From: Xenophilus sp. Marseille-Q4582
GTDB lineage: Bacteria; Pseudomonadota; Gammaproteobacteria; Burkholderiales; Burkholderiaceae_C
Direction of reading: 5' to 3'
Length of the DNA stretch: 64,000 nt
Assembly: GCF_916700565.1 (NCBI RefSeq)
Contig: NZ_CAKAKO010000004.1
Location: forward strand, 372,001-436,000
Made by a program: the position numbers and the translations under genes. The first letter of the stretch is position 1. Each line of letters opens with the position of its first letter. Of this stretch, positions 24,979-34,289 are shown piece after piece. The notes under the pieces were generated by a model. That model ran no database searches, was not told the origin of the DNA, and saw nothing but the letters and a program-made list of their open reading frames with translations.

Positions 24979-24984
24979 GCCGCA

Positions 24985-25794
24985 GTGTGTGCGCTGGCGC
25001 TGCTTCCCGGCCTCGGTGCATGCCGCGGCCCCTTGTCGGCCTTGGACCCGGCCGGCCCCTCGGCCGGTGCCATCGCGCAGGTCTGGTGGTGGATGTTCGG
25101 CGTGGCCGCGCTGGTCTGGCTGGGCGTGTGCGTGGCGGGCGCACTGGCGATGCGCCGACGCGCGGCGCTGACGCCGGCCCAGCACCGCCGCACGGCCCGG
25201 CGCTGGCTGATCGGCGGCGGGCTGCTGCTGCCCGGCACGGCCATCACGGCGCTGCTGGTCTTCGGATCGCCCGCGGGGCTGCATCAGCTGCCCTGGCCTG
25301 GCGCGCGCGATGCGGGCGGCGCGCCCTTGCGTGTGGAAGCCATCGGCCACCAGTGGTGGTGGGAGGTCCATTACCCCGACAGCGGCCTGCGCCTGCGCAA
25401 CGAGATGCGCATCCCGGCCGGCCGGGCGATCGACGTGCACACCATGAGCCGTGACGTGATCCATTCCTTCTGGGTGCCGCGCCTGGGTGGCAAGCTCGAT
25501 GCCGTGCCGGGCCGCACGCTGGTCGTGCGCCTGCAGGCCGACCGGCCCGGCGCCTACCGCGGCGTGTGCGCCGAGTTCTGCGGCACCGGCCATGCGCACA
25601 TGGGGCTGGTGGTGCAGGCGATGCCGGCCGGCGACTTCGAGGCGTGGATGCAGCAGGCACAGAAAGCGCAGCAGTCGCAACAAGCGCCGCAGCAGGCGCA
25701 GGAGACCGGTCCGTCGGGTCCGCCGCACGCCGGCGCCGCACCCGCTGCACCCACTGCACCCGCTGCAGCGTCCGCCACCGGGGGCGCGCGATGA
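24985..25794 (+). CDS. coxB: Cytochrome c oxidase subunit II
   Basis: 269 residues from the GTG at 24985. A lipoprotein-type signal ends in LLPGLGAC; two transmembrane helices follow (about residues 30-55 and 75-95). The periplasmic cupredoxin domain starts near VEAIGHQWWWEVHYPD, and the CuA site is complete: CAEFCGTGHAHM provides both Cys, His and Met ligands, with the other His in DVIHSFWVP. No cytochrome c domain is attached; the C-terminus is a Gln/Ala/Pro-rich tail of about 50 residues. An alternative GTG at 24937-24940 would add an Arg-rich n-region (GRGRRRH), making a more normal signal peptide but lacking a clear ribosome site. Overlaps the subunit I gene by ATGA. Confidence 0.9.
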   Translation: MCALALLPGLGACRGPLSALDPAGPSAGAIAQVWWWMFGVAALVWLGVCVAGALAMRRRAALTPAQHRRTARRWLIGGGLLLPGTAITALLVFGSPAGLHQLPWPGARDAGGAPLRVEAIGHQWWWEVHYPDSGLRLRNEMRIPAGRAIDVHTMSRDVIHSFWVPRLGGKLDAVPGRTLVVRLQADRPGAYRGVCAEFCGTGHAHMGLVVQAMPAGDFEAWMQQAQKAQQSQQAPQQAQETGPSGPPHAGAAPAAPTAPAAASATGGAR

Positions 25795-28328
25795 GCGGCC
25801 CCACCCCTTCCACCCCCGACGCCCGCGCGCTGCACGAGGGCCTGCTGGCCGTCTGGCGCAACCCGCCGGGCTGGCGCGCGCTGGCGGCAGTCAACCACGG
25901 CACCATTGCGCTGCGCTTCATGCTCACGGGCGCATTCTTCTTCCTGGTGGCCGGCGTGCTCGCCATGCTGCTGCGCGCGCAGCTGGCGCTGCCGCAGCAC
26001 GACTTCATGGGCGCCGAGGCTTACCACCAGGCCTTCACCATGCACGGCACGCTGATGATGTTCCTGTTCGCCGTGCCGGTGCTGCAGGGGCTGGCGGCCT
26101 ACCTGCTGCCCAAGATGATCGGCGCGCGCGACCTGGTGTTCCCGCGCCTGTCGGCCTTCGGCTACTGGTGCTACCTGTTCGGCGGGCTGATTTTCACGAG
26201 CAGCCTGGTGTTCGAGCTGGCGCCCGACGCCGGCTGGTTCATGTACACGCCCCTGTCCAGCCACCGCTATTCGCCGGGCATCAACGCCGACTTCTGGCTC
26301 ATCGGCATCACCTTCGTCGAGATCGCCACGCTGGCCGCCGGCATCGAGCTGGCGGTGTCCATCCTGCGCACGCGCGCGGCCGGCCTGTCGCTGCAGAAGA
26401 TGCCCATCTTCGCGTGGTCGATGCTGGTCACCTCGCTCATGATCGTGATCGGCTTTCCGCCGCTGATCCTGGGTTCGCTGCTGCTGGAGCTGGAGCGCGC
26501 GGCCGGCTGGGCCTTCTTCGACCCGACGCGCGGCGGCGATCCGCTCTTGTGGGCGCACCTGTTCTGGCTCTTCGGCCACCCGGAGGTCTACATCATCTTC
26601 CTGCCCGCCGCGGGCGTGATCTCCACGCTGGTGCCGGTCTTCGCGCAGCGGCCGCTGGTGGGCTACGCCTGGGTGGTGGCCTCGCTGATCGGCGTGGGCT
26701 TCATCAGCTTCGGCCTGTGGGTGCACCACATGTTCACGCTGGGCATCCCGGCGCTGGCGCAGGCCTTCTTCTCGGCCGCGAGCATGCTGGTGGGGGTGCC
26801 CACTGCGGTGCAGCTTTTCGCCTGGATCGCGACGCTGTGGACCGGGCGCCCGCGCTGGGAGGTGCCCATGCTGTGGATAGCCGCCTTCCTGCTGGTCTTC
26901 GTGGCCGGCGGGCTCACGGGGATCATGCTCGCGCTGGTGCCCTTCAACTGGCAGGTGCACGACACGCATTTCGTGGTGGCGCACTTCCACTATGTATTGG
27001 TGGGCGGCATGCTGTTCCCGCTGCTGGCCGGGCTGTACTACTGGCTGCCGCACGTCAGCGGGCGCATGCCCTCGCGGCGGCTCGCGCGCGCGGGCTTCTG
27101 GCTCACCTTCATCGGTTTCAACGGCACCTTCCTGGTCATGCACTGGACCGGCCTGCTGGGCATGCCGCGCCGCGTCTACACCTACGAGGCGGGCCTGGGC
27201 TGGGAGCTGCCCAACCTGGTCTCCTCGGTGTTCGGCTTCGTCATGGCCTTCGGCATCGTGACGGTGCTGATCGACCTGGCGCTGCACGGGCGGCTGGGCA
27301 AGCGCGCGCCCGTGAATCCCTGGGGCGCCGACACGCTGGAATGGGCCACCGCCACGCCGCCCGAACCGTACAACTTCGCTAGCCAGCCGCCGCTGCGCTC
27401 GCGCCATCCGCTGTGGTCGCGGCCCGCGCTGCCGCAGGAGATCGCGGACGGCACGCACGCCCTCGCGCGCCACGGGGCGGGCCGCGAGACGCTGGGCAGC
27501 AGCGCCGTGTCGGCGCGGCCCACGGAGCTGATCGTGCTGCCCGGCAACAGCTGGCTGCCGCTGCAGGCGGCCCTGCTGCTGGCGCTGCTGTGCGTGCTGC
27601 TGCTGCTCAAGCAGTACGTGGCCGCAGCCGGGGTGGCCGTGGCCACGGCGGCGCAACTGCTGCGCTGGTCGTGGATCAACGGCGAGCACCCGGGCTACGG
27701 CGCCGCGCATGGCGGCGGCACGGCCGAAGCCGTGGTCCATGGCCGCACCGTGCGGCCGCACACCCACGGCCTGGACGGGCCCGGCCACTGGGGCATGAAC
27801 CTGACGCTGCTGGCCGACGCGGCGCTGTATGGCGCACTGCTGTTCGGCTGGTTCTTCCTGTGGACCGTGGCGCCGCAATGGCAGGCGCCGGCGGCGCCGA
27901 TGCTGGGCCATCTGCCGATGCTGGGCGTCGTGGCGCTGCTCGGGGCGGGCGTGCTGCTGTTGCGGCGGGTGCGAAGCGGCCTGCGGGCCGGCCACGCGCA
28001 CGGCATGGCCGCGCGCATGGCGGTCGCGGGCATCCTGGGCCTGGCGGCCGCAGGCGTGCTGGGCGCGCTGCTGTGGCAGCTGCCGCTGCGCCCGCGCGAC
28101 ACGGCGCACGATGCGGTGCTCAGCGTGGTGCTGATCTACCTGCTGCTGCACAGCGCGCTGGCGGGCGTGCTGGCGCTGATGCAGGCCGCGCGCGCGCGCC
28201 GCGGCTGGGTCGGCGTGCACCGGCCCTACGAGCCGCGCGTGGTGGCGGCCTGGTGGCACTACTGCGCCGGCGCGGCGGCGGCGGCCTGGCTGGCCTTCGT
28301 GCTGGCGCCTCAGGGGTTCCTGCGATGA
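25791..28328 (+). CDS. ctaD: Cytochrome c oxidase subunit I-III fusion
   Basis: 845 residues, about 300 more than subunit I alone. Residues 1-570 are a heme-copper oxidase subunit I: the heme a ligand in AFTMHGTLMMF, the CuB/Tyr loop WLFGHPEVYIIFLPA (A1-type Glu and cross-linked His-Tyr), VHHMFTLG, and the late His pair THFVVAHFHYVLVGG. After a linker (about 590-640) come helices matching subunit III, including TEAVVHGRTVRPHTHGL-like and GHWGMNLTLLADAALYGALLFGWFF. A single-gene I-III fusion is known from some aa3/caa3-type enzymes. It works in the inner membrane with CoxB, reducing O2 and pumping protons. Confidence 0.93.
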   Translation: MSGPTPSTPDARALHEGLLAVWRNPPGWRALAAVNHGTIALRFMLTGAFFFLVAGVLAMLLRAQLALPQHDFMGAEAYHQAFTMHGTLMMFLFAVPVLQGLAAYLLPKMIGARDLVFPRLSAFGYWCYLFGGLIFTSSLVFELAPDAGWFMYTPLSSHRYSPGINADFWLIGITFVEIATLAAGIELAVSILRTRAAGLSLQKMPIFAWSMLVTSLMIVIGFPPLILGSLLLELERAAGWAFFDPTRGGDPLLWAHLFWLFGHPEVYIIFLPAAGVISTLVPVFAQRPLVGYAWVVASLIGVGFISFGLWVHHMFTLGIPALAQAFFSAASMLVGVPTAVQLFAWIATLWTGRPRWEVPMLWIAAFLLVFVAGGLTGIMLALVPFNWQVHDTHFVVAHFHYVLVGGMLFPLLAGLYYWLPHVSGRMPSRRLARAGFWLTFIGFNGTFLVMHWTGLLGMPRRVYTYEAGLGWELPNLVSSVFGFVMAFGIVTVLIDLALHGRLGKRAPVNPWGADTLEWATATPPEPYNFASQPPLRSRHPLWSRPALPQEIADGTHALARHGAGRETLGSSAVSARPTELIVLPGNSWLPLQAALLLALLCVLLLLKQYVAAAGVAVATAAQLLRWSWINGEHPGYGAAHGGGTAEAVVHGRTVRPHTHGLDGPGHWGMNLTLLADAALYGALLFGWFFLWTVAPQWQAPAAPMLGHLPMLGVVALLGAGVLLLRRVRSGLRAGHAHGMAARMAVAGILGLAAAGVLGALLWQLPLRPRDTAHDAVLSVVLIYLLLHSALAGVLALMQAARARRGWVGVHRPYEPRVVAAWWHYCAGAAAAAWLAFVLAPQGFLR

Positions 28329-28717
28329 GCGGCGCGCGCGCCCTGTGCTGGCCCGCGCCCCACAGCCCCTGGCAGCTGGCGCTGGGCTTCAGCGTCTGGT
28401 CGCTCTGGTTCGTGGTGGCCTACGTCGGCCTGTCGCTGGGCTGCGCGATGGCGCCGCCGCCAGCCGGGCCGGGCGCCTTCACGGCACTGAACCTGGGCCT
28501 GAGCTTGTGGACCGTGGCGACCGTCGGCATGCTGCTGGCCGCGGCCTGGGTCTGCCTGCGCGCCTGGCGCGCGGCGCGCGCACCCGGGCCGCACGGCCCG
28601 GCCGGCGCGGCCCGGCGCCGGTTCATGGCGGGCCTGTCGGCCCTGCTGCACCTGGCGGCCGCCGGAGCGACCGTTTTCGTGGGCCTGCCGCTCGTGTGGC
28701 TGCCGCCCTGTCTTTGA
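28325..28717 (+). CDS. Small membrane protein of the oxidase cluster
   Basis: 130 residues with three predicted transmembrane helices (about 18-40, 60-82, 103-125). It overlaps the subunit I-III stop by ATGA and is followed after 32 bp by ctaG, so it belongs to the oxidase operon. I do not recognise a family; position and size would fit a subunit IV-like or assembly protein. Confidence 0.7.
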   Translation: MSGARALCWPAPHSPWQLALGFSVWSLWFVVAYVGLSLGCAMAPPPAGPGAFTALNLGLSLWTVATVGMLLAAAWVCLRAWRAARAPGPHGPAGAARRRFMAGLSALLHLAAAGATVFVGLPLVWLPPCL

Positions 28718-28749
28718 CCGACCGGTGAAGCCCTGGTGAGGAGAAAGCC

Positions 28750-29529
28750 ATGTTCGCCCCGCTCATGACCTTGTGCACCGTGGATGCCTGGCCGGCCCTG
28801 CCGCAGGACTGGTGGCGCGCCTGGAGCCTGGCGCCGGCGTTGCTGCTGCCCTGGCTGGCGCTGGCGGCCTGGTCGGGGGCGTCCGCGTCGCGCAGCGGCC
28901 TGCCCGCGGGCTCCGCGCGGCGATGGCGCATGGCGGGGCTCGCGCTGCTGGGGGTGGCGCTGATCTCGCCGCTGTGCCGGCTCGGCGCGACCCTGGCGGG
29001 CGCGCACATGGCGCAACTGATGGTGCTGGTGGCCGGCTGCGCGCTGCTCGCCGCGGGCTGGCGCGCGCCGCAGCGCCTGGGCGGCGCGGCTTTGCATGGG
29101 GCCGCGGTTGCGCACGGCCTGCTGCTGTGGGTCTGGCACCTGCCCGCGGTGTATGAAGCGGCGCTGGTTTCGGGCGTCGTGCATGTGGGCATGACGGCGG
29201 CGCTGGCGCTGGCGTCCTTCGCCTTCTGGCGGCAGGTGTTCCATGCCGAGGCGCCGCACCGCGGGGCGGTGCTGGTGGCGCTGCTGCTGACTCTGGCGCA
29301 CACGGGCCTGCTGGGCGCGCTGCTGACTTTCGCGGGCACGCCGCTGTATGCCGTGCAGGCCGCGGGGGCACGGGCCTGGGGCCTGGAGCCGCTGGTGGAC
29401 CAGCAGGTGGCCGGCCTGCTGATGTGGGTGCCCGGAGGCCTGGGCTACATGGGCGTGGCCCTGGGGCTGGCCGTGCGATGGGCAGGGCGGGCGGTTCGGC
29501 GGACGCGGGCCACAGGGGCTTCGTTCTGA
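28750..29529 (+). CDS. ctaG: Cytochrome c oxidase assembly protein, caa3-type CtaG
   Basis: 259 residues with about seven transmembrane helices. It resembles the caa3-CtaG family (unrelated to Cox11): WRMAGLALLGVALISPLCRLG, AHMAQLMVLVAGCALLAAGW, WVWHLPAVYEAAL and the late DQQVAGLLMWVPGG, a conserved loop of this family. The His-rich helices suggest copper delivery to the CuA/CuB sites. It closes the coxB-ctaD-orf-ctaG operon; a start with AGGAGA just upstream (28738) is well placed. Confidence 0.85.
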   Translation: MFAPLMTLCTVDAWPALPQDWWRAWSLAPALLLPWLALAAWSGASASRSGLPAGSARRWRMAGLALLGVALISPLCRLGATLAGAHMAQLMVLVAGCALLAAGWRAPQRLGGAALHGAAVAHGLLLWVWHLPAVYEAALVSGVVHVGMTAALALASFAFWRQVFHAEAPHRGAVLVALLLTLAHTGLLGALLTFAGTPLYAVQAAGARAWGLEPLVDQQVAGLLMWVPGGLGYMGVALGLAVRWAGRAVRRTRATGASF

Positions 29530-29609
29530 GTTTTCCTTCGCACCGCAGACCGCCACGCGAGGGGCAGAGCGCCCCGGGGCGCGCCCCGCACGGAGCCTGC
29601 CTTTCGGAG

Positions 29610-30833
29610 TCAGCCGCCCCACCCCATGAACGCGCACACCGCCTCCTTCTGGCGCAGCGTGTCTGCCCGCCCCAGCGCCATCAGTTCCCGCGTGAACCCC
29701 GCATCGAACAGCAGGTAGCTCGCCAGCGCCGAGGACTTGACCGCGTGCGTGGCCGCATCGCCGTTCGCGGCGCGGCCGCGGAACATGCGCCGCACCACGC
29801 CCGGCAGCGCGTCCACATGCCGGGCCGCCAGCGCGTCGATGCGCTCCGAGGGCGTGATCACCAGCAGCTCGATGGGCCGCAGCCGCGTGTTCGCACGCGC
29901 CTCGGGCGGGATCAGCGCCAGGGTCTGGTTGATGCGCTCCAGCCGCTCCACGTCCACCGCCAGCGCGTCCAGGAAGATGCTGGACATCGCATGGCCCGCG
30001 ATCTGCGCGATGCTGGGATAGCCGCTGTGCGTGTTGGGCCCGGGGGCCTCGCGCGGCTCATGCAGCCGGCCGGCGCCCACCACCAGGATGCGCTCGGCGC
30101 CCAGGTGAATGGCGGGCGCGATGGGCGCCGTCTGGCGCATGGAGCCGTCGCCGAAGTACTCGGTATGGCCGGCATGCGCGATGGGCGTGGCCGGGAACAC
30201 GAAGGGAATGGCCGCAGAGGCCAGCAGGTGCGCGTGGGTCAGCGGCCCCGGGACGGCCTGGCGCTGCGAGCGCACCCACGGGGGCATGGGCGCCCGGCCC
30301 TGGGCGCATTGGTAGAAGGTGAAGTGCTCGCCCGAGCTGTAGCTGGAGGCCGTGACGGCCAGTGCGTGCAGGTGGCCGGCCTCCAGCAGCGCGGGCAAGC
30401 GCTCCAGCGGCACGAGGCGCTCCAGCAACTGCGCGAGCGGCGTGTTGTCGAGCAGGGCGCGCGGCTGTTCGCGCCGCCAGCGCGCCATCAGCCGGGCCAG
30501 GCCCCACAGCATGCGCCAGCGGCCCGCCACGTCCAGGCTGGCGAGCGCATCGGTGCGGTACACCTGGTGGGGCCTGAACTGCCGCCACACGCGCGCGATG
30601 CGGCGCACCGCACGGTCGAAATCATGCGCGCCGCAAGCCAGCGCGGCGGCGTTGATGGCGCCCGCCGAAGTGCCCGTGATGACCCCGAAGGGGCTGCCGG
30701 CGTGCCGCTCGCCCGATTCGCGGCGCAGCCGCGCGAGGGCCTGCAGCACGCCCACCTGATAGGCTGCGCGGGCGCCGCCGCCGGTCAGCAGCAGGCCGGT
30801 GGCGGCGGAGGGCGGAGCGGGCGCGTCAGTCAT
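29610..30833 (-). CDS. Patatin-like phospholipase
   Basis: 407 residues. The patatin catalytic features are complete: oxyanion glycine loop LLTGGGARAAYQVGVL near residue 20, nucleophile elbow GTSAG (about residue 50), and the dyad Asp in YFGDGSMRQ (about residue 210). The C-terminal 150 residues (after AERILVVGAG) are helical and resemble the extension in bacterial patatins with DUF3336/3734-type tails. It probably hydrolyses lipid acyl esters in the cytoplasm or at the membrane. The ATG at 30833 (MTDAPAP) is preferred to 30857. Divergent from the 5'-nucleotidase. Confidence 0.9.
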   Translation of the reverse strand: MTDAPAPPSAATGLLLTGGGARAAYQVGVLQALARLRRESGERHAGSPFGVITGTSAGAINAAALACGAHDFDRAVRRIARVWRQFRPHQVYRTDALASLDVAGRWRMLWGLARLMARWRREQPRALLDNTPLAQLLERLVPLERLPALLEAGHLHALAVTASSYSSGEHFTFYQCAQGRAPMPPWVRSQRQAVPGPLTHAHLLASAAIPFVFPATPIAHAGHTEYFGDGSMRQTAPIAPAIHLGAERILVVGAGRLHEPREAPGPNTHSGYPSIAQIAGHAMSSIFLDALAVDVERLERINQTLALIPPEARANTRLRPIELLVITPSERIDALAARHVDALPGVVRRMFRGRAANGDAATHAVKSSALASYLLFDAGFTRELMALGRADTLRQKEAVCAFMGWGG

Positions 30834-30929
30834 CGCGCGCCGATTGTGGCCTGCCATGTCTCTCCTCTTTCATGAAACCGACATGCCCGGCCGCGAGCAT
30901 CGCCGCTTCTGCAATCGAAGGAGAAGTGT

Positions 30930-32951
30930 GTGCCTTTCCATCCAGCGCCGGGCCGTTCCCCGCTTTCTTGCGCCCCTCGGGAGGCGGACCGGGCGCATCC
31001 CGGACCGGCAGGCGCGCTGAAGCAAGGCGCCAGGCTCGGATTGATCTTCGCGGTCACTGCGCTGGTCGCGGCCTGTGGCGGTGGCGGCGGGGGCGGCTTC
31101 GCGCTGCCCATCCTGCCCCCCGCCCCGGAGCCCGAGCCGGCCAAGCCCTACGAGCTGACGATCCTGCACATCAACGACCACCATTCCACGTTGGACAGCA
31201 AGAGCCGCACGCTCAAGCTCAGGACCGGCGCGGGCGATGCGACCAGCGACGTGACGGTCGATGCCGCCGGCTTCGCCCGCGTGACCACCGCCTTCCGGGA
31301 ACTGGCCAAGGACAAGCCCCACGTGCTGAAGCTGCACGCCGGCGATGCCACCACCGGCACGCTGTACTTCAACCGCGCCGGCGCCGACGGCGAGGCCGAT
31401 GCCGCGATGATGAACACCGTGTGCTTCGACGCCTTCACCTTGGGCAACCACGAATTCGACAAGGGCGATTCGGGCCTCAAGGGCTTCCTGGACCGCCTGC
31501 GCACCGCCAGCTGCAGCACGCCGGTGCTCAGTGCCAACGTGAAGTTCGGTGCCAGCTCGGCCCTCAACCCCGGCACGGCGCCGGGCTACGTCAGGCCTTC
31601 CATCGTGGTGGAACGCGGCGGCCAGAAGATCGGCATCGTCGGGCTGACCATCGCGGCCAAGACCAAGGCGTCGTCGAGCCCCGATGCGGACACCACCTTC
31701 GAGGACGAAACCGCGGCCGCCCAGCGCGAGATCGACGCGCTGCGTGCCCAGGGCGTGAACAAGATCATCGTGCAGAGCCACATCGGCTACGAGTACGACC
31801 AGACCGTGGCCAAGGCCCTGTCGGGCGTGGACGTGGTGGTGGGCGGCGACTCGCACACCCTGGTCGGCCCGGCCGCCCTGACGCGCTACGGCGTGGGCTC
31901 GCCCGCGGGTGCCTACCCCACGCTGGTGCAGGACAAGGACGGCAAGCGCGTGTGCGTGGTGCAGGCCTGGGAATACAGCCAGATCGTGGGCGAGCTGAAG
32001 GTCACTTTCGACGACAAGGGCGAGGTGCAGGCATGCGCGGGCACGCCGCACGTGCTGATCGGCGACAACTTCAAGATCGCCGGCGCCGACCCCACCGAAG
32101 CCCAGCGCACCGCGCTGCTGGCCGACGTGAAGGCCAGCGGCTTCCTGCGCGTGACGGCGCCCGACAGCGCGGCGCTGGCCGTGCTGGCGCCCTTCAAGGC
32201 CAAGGTCGAGACCTTCAACAAGACCGTGGTCGCCACCGCCACCGAAGAAATCTGCTCGCGCCGCGTGCCGGGCGGCCCCGGCACGTCCGACTACTCGCGC
32301 TCCAGCGCCAGCTGCAACGCGCTGGGCAGCGTCTCGCTGCGCGGTGGCGACATCCAGCAGATCGCGGCCCAGGCCTTCCTGGACATCGGCGCGCAGAAGT
32401 ACGGCGGCGCCGACATCTCGCTGCAAAGCGGCGGCGGCGCGCGCGTGCCGCTGCTGCCCGGCCCCGTCACGGCCGCCCAGCTGATCGAAGTGCTGCCCTT
32501 CGGCAACATGCTCTACCGCCTGGAAGTGACCGGCGCGGAAGTCAAGGGCATGCTGGAAGACGGCCTGGACAGCACCTTCAAGACCGGCGGCAGCACCGGC
32601 CCCTACCCGTACACGGGCGGCCTGCGCTTCGACGTGAACGCCAACGCGGCCAAGGGCCAGCGCGCCACCGGCATCGAGGTGCATGACCGGGCCAGCGGCC
32701 AATGGCAGCCCCTGGACCTGAGCCGCAGCTACAAGCTGTTCGTGCTGAGCTTCAACGCCACCGGCGGCGACGGCTATGCCACGCTGGCCGCCGTGCCCGC
32801 TGCGCGCCGCCTCGACATCGGCGTGCTGGACGCCGACGTGTTCCTGGACTGGGTGCAGGCCCGCCCGAAGGCGGACTCCGGCCTGCCGGGCCTCGCCCGC
32901 CTGCCAGTCGAGCTCTACAGCACCAAGACCTACCAGCAGCCGGCCCGGTAA
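30930..32951 (+). CDS. 5'-nucleotidase/metallophosphatase, surface lipoprotein
   Basis: 673 residues, with a GTG start at 30930 supported by AAGGAG six bases upstream. After about 30 polar residues comes a hydrophobic segment ending in a lipobox (ALVAAC) and a Gly-run (CGGGGGGGF), suggesting a lipoprotein anchored in a membrane facing the periplasm. The metallophosphatase domain has ILHINDHHS, LGNHEFDKG and GGDSHT; the C-terminal 5'-nucleotidase domain includes LRGGDIQQIAAQA and SGGGARVPLLPG. It likely removes phosphate from nucleotides for scavenging, like UshA. The 30-residue N-terminal region before the signal is unusual; a shorter start downstream cannot be excluded. Confidence 0.9.
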   Translation: MPFHPAPGRSPLSCAPREADRAHPGPAGALKQGARLGLIFAVTALVAACGGGGGGGFALPILPPAPEPEPAKPYELTILHINDHHSTLDSKSRTLKLRTGAGDATSDVTVDAAGFARVTTAFRELAKDKPHVLKLHAGDATTGTLYFNRAGADGEADAAMMNTVCFDAFTLGNHEFDKGDSGLKGFLDRLRTASCSTPVLSANVKFGASSALNPGTAPGYVRPSIVVERGGQKIGIVGLTIAAKTKASSSPDADTTFEDETAAAQREIDALRAQGVNKIIVQSHIGYEYDQTVAKALSGVDVVVGGDSHTLVGPAALTRYGVGSPAGAYPTLVQDKDGKRVCVVQAWEYSQIVGELKVTFDDKGEVQACAGTPHVLIGDNFKIAGADPTEAQRTALLADVKASGFLRVTAPDSAALAVLAPFKAKVETFNKTVVATATEEICSRRVPGGPGTSDYSRSSASCNALGSVSLRGGDIQQIAAQAFLDIGAQKYGGADISLQSGGGARVPLLPGPVTAAQLIEVLPFGNMLYRLEVTGAEVKGMLEDGLDSTFKTGGSTGPYPYTGGLRFDVNANAAKGQRATGIEVHDRASGQWQPLDLSRSYKLFVLSFNATGGDGYATLAAVPAARRLDIGVLDADVFLDWVQARPKADSGLPGLARLPVELYSTKTYQQPAR

Positions 32952-33143
32952 GCCGACGCTGAGTCCGTCTCACCCGCAGGGCGCCCGTGCGGGGCGGCCG
33001 TCACGACCGTGGCGGCTGCCCGGCCGGGTGCCCTTTGCCCTTGGGCCTGGGGGGCAAGAAGGCAGACGCCACCGCAAAGTCCTTGCGGCAGCGGTCCCGT
33101 GGCGCCACCCCGTAGACTCGCGGCCATTGAGGAGCTTTCAGCC

Positions 33144-34235
33144 ATGCCAGTGACCCCCGAGGCCCTGCTCGACGCGCTCAAGGGCGTCGAGGACCCGAAC
33201 ACCCAGCAATCCTTCGTGGCCGCCAAGGCCGTGCGCAACATCCAGGTGGACGGCGACGACGTCGCCTTCGACCTCGTGCTGGGCTATCCCGCGCAGAGCC
33301 AGCACGCCGACTTCCGCAAGCGCCTGGTCGCCGCGGCGCGCGCCGTGCCCGGCGTGGGCAACGTGTCCGTCCACATCCGCACCGAGGTCGTGAGCCATGC
33401 CGTGCAGCGCGGCGTGCAGCTGCTGCCGGGCGTGAAGAACATCGTGGCCGTCGCCTCGGGCAAGGGCGGCGTGGGCAAGAGCACCACGGCCGCCAACCTG
33501 GCGCTGGCGCTGGCCGCCGAAGGCGCCACCGTGGGCCTGCTCGACGCCGACATCTACGGCCCCAGCCAGACCCTGATGATGGGCGCCAGCGGCAAGCCCG
33601 AGAGCACCGACGGCAAGAGCATGGAGCCGATCCGCGCGCACGGGCTGCAGCTGATGTCCATCGGCTTCCTGATCGAAGGCGACCAGGCCATGATCTGGCG
33701 CGGCCCCATGGCCACGCAGGCGCTGGAGCAGATGCTGCGCCAGACCAACTGGAAAGACCTGGACTACCTGGTGGTCGACATGCCGCCCGGCACCGGCGAC
33801 GTCCAGCTCACGCTGAGCCAGCGCGTGCCCGTGACCGGCGCCGTGATCGTCACCACGCCGCAGGACATCGCGCTGCTGGACGCGCGCAAGGGCATCAAGA
33901 TGTTCGAGAAGGTGGGCGTGCCCATCCTCGGCATCGTCGAGAACATGGCCGTGCACGTGTGCACGAACTGCGGCCATGCCGAGCACATCTTCGGCGCCGA
34001 AGGCGGCAAGAAGCTGGCGGCCGAATACCGCATGGATTACCTCGGCGCGCTGCCGCTGGCGCTGTCGATCCGCGAGCAGGCCGACAGCGGCCGGCCGACC
34101 GTGGTGGCCGCGCCCGACAGTGACGTGGCCGGCATCTACCGCGGCATCGCGCGCCAGGTGGCCGTGAGCGTGGCGCAGAAGGCCAAGGACTTCTCGGCCA
34201 AGTTCCCGACCATCACCATCAGCAAGAACACCTGA
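33144..34235 (+). CDS. apbC: Iron-sulfur cluster carrier protein (Mrp/ApbC)
   Basis: 363 residues, the usual length. A DUF59/MIP18-like N-terminal domain (about 1-80) is followed by a deviant Walker A, VASGKGGVGKSTT (about 107), Switch I DADIYGPSQ, DMPPGTGDVQ and the CxxC in VCTNCGHAEHIFG that binds the transient 4Fe-4S cluster at the dimer interface. It transfers clusters to apo-proteins in the cytoplasm. The ATG follows GAGGAG (33126). Monocistronic; a GC-rich hairpin lies 16 bp past the stop. Confidence 0.95.
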   Translation: MPVTPEALLDALKGVEDPNTQQSFVAAKAVRNIQVDGDDVAFDLVLGYPAQSQHADFRKRLVAAARAVPGVGNVSVHIRTEVVSHAVQRGVQLLPGVKNIVAVASGKGGVGKSTTAANLALALAAEGATVGLLDADIYGPSQTLMMGASGKPESTDGKSMEPIRAHGLQLMSIGFLIEGDQAMIWRGPMATQALEQMLRQTNWKDLDYLVVDMPPGTGDVQLTLSQRVPVTGAVIVTTPQDIALLDARKGIKMFEKVGVPILGIVENMAVHVCTNCGHAEHIFGAEGGKKLAAEYRMDYLGALPLALSIREQADSGRPTVVAAPDSDVAGIYRGIARQVAVSVAQKAKDFSAKFPTITISKNT

Positions 34236-34250
34236 GCGGTTGCGGCGTCC

Positions 34251-34271
34251 CGCAGGCCGACGCAGCCTGCG
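34251..34271 (+). terminator. Hairpin downstream of apbC
   Basis: Stem CGCAGGC/GCCTGCG with a 7-nt loop, 16 bp after the apbC stop. No T-run follows, so intrinsic termination is uncertain. Confidence 0.35.
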
Positions 34272-34289
34272 CGACCGGTGGTGCTGCGT

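Noticed and set aside
25554-28259. A 901-codon open frame antisense to the oxidase gene
   Set aside because: Its product is His/Gln/Arg-rich without any recognisable domain and mirrors the codon bias of the subunit I-III fusion; a typical high-GC shadow frame.
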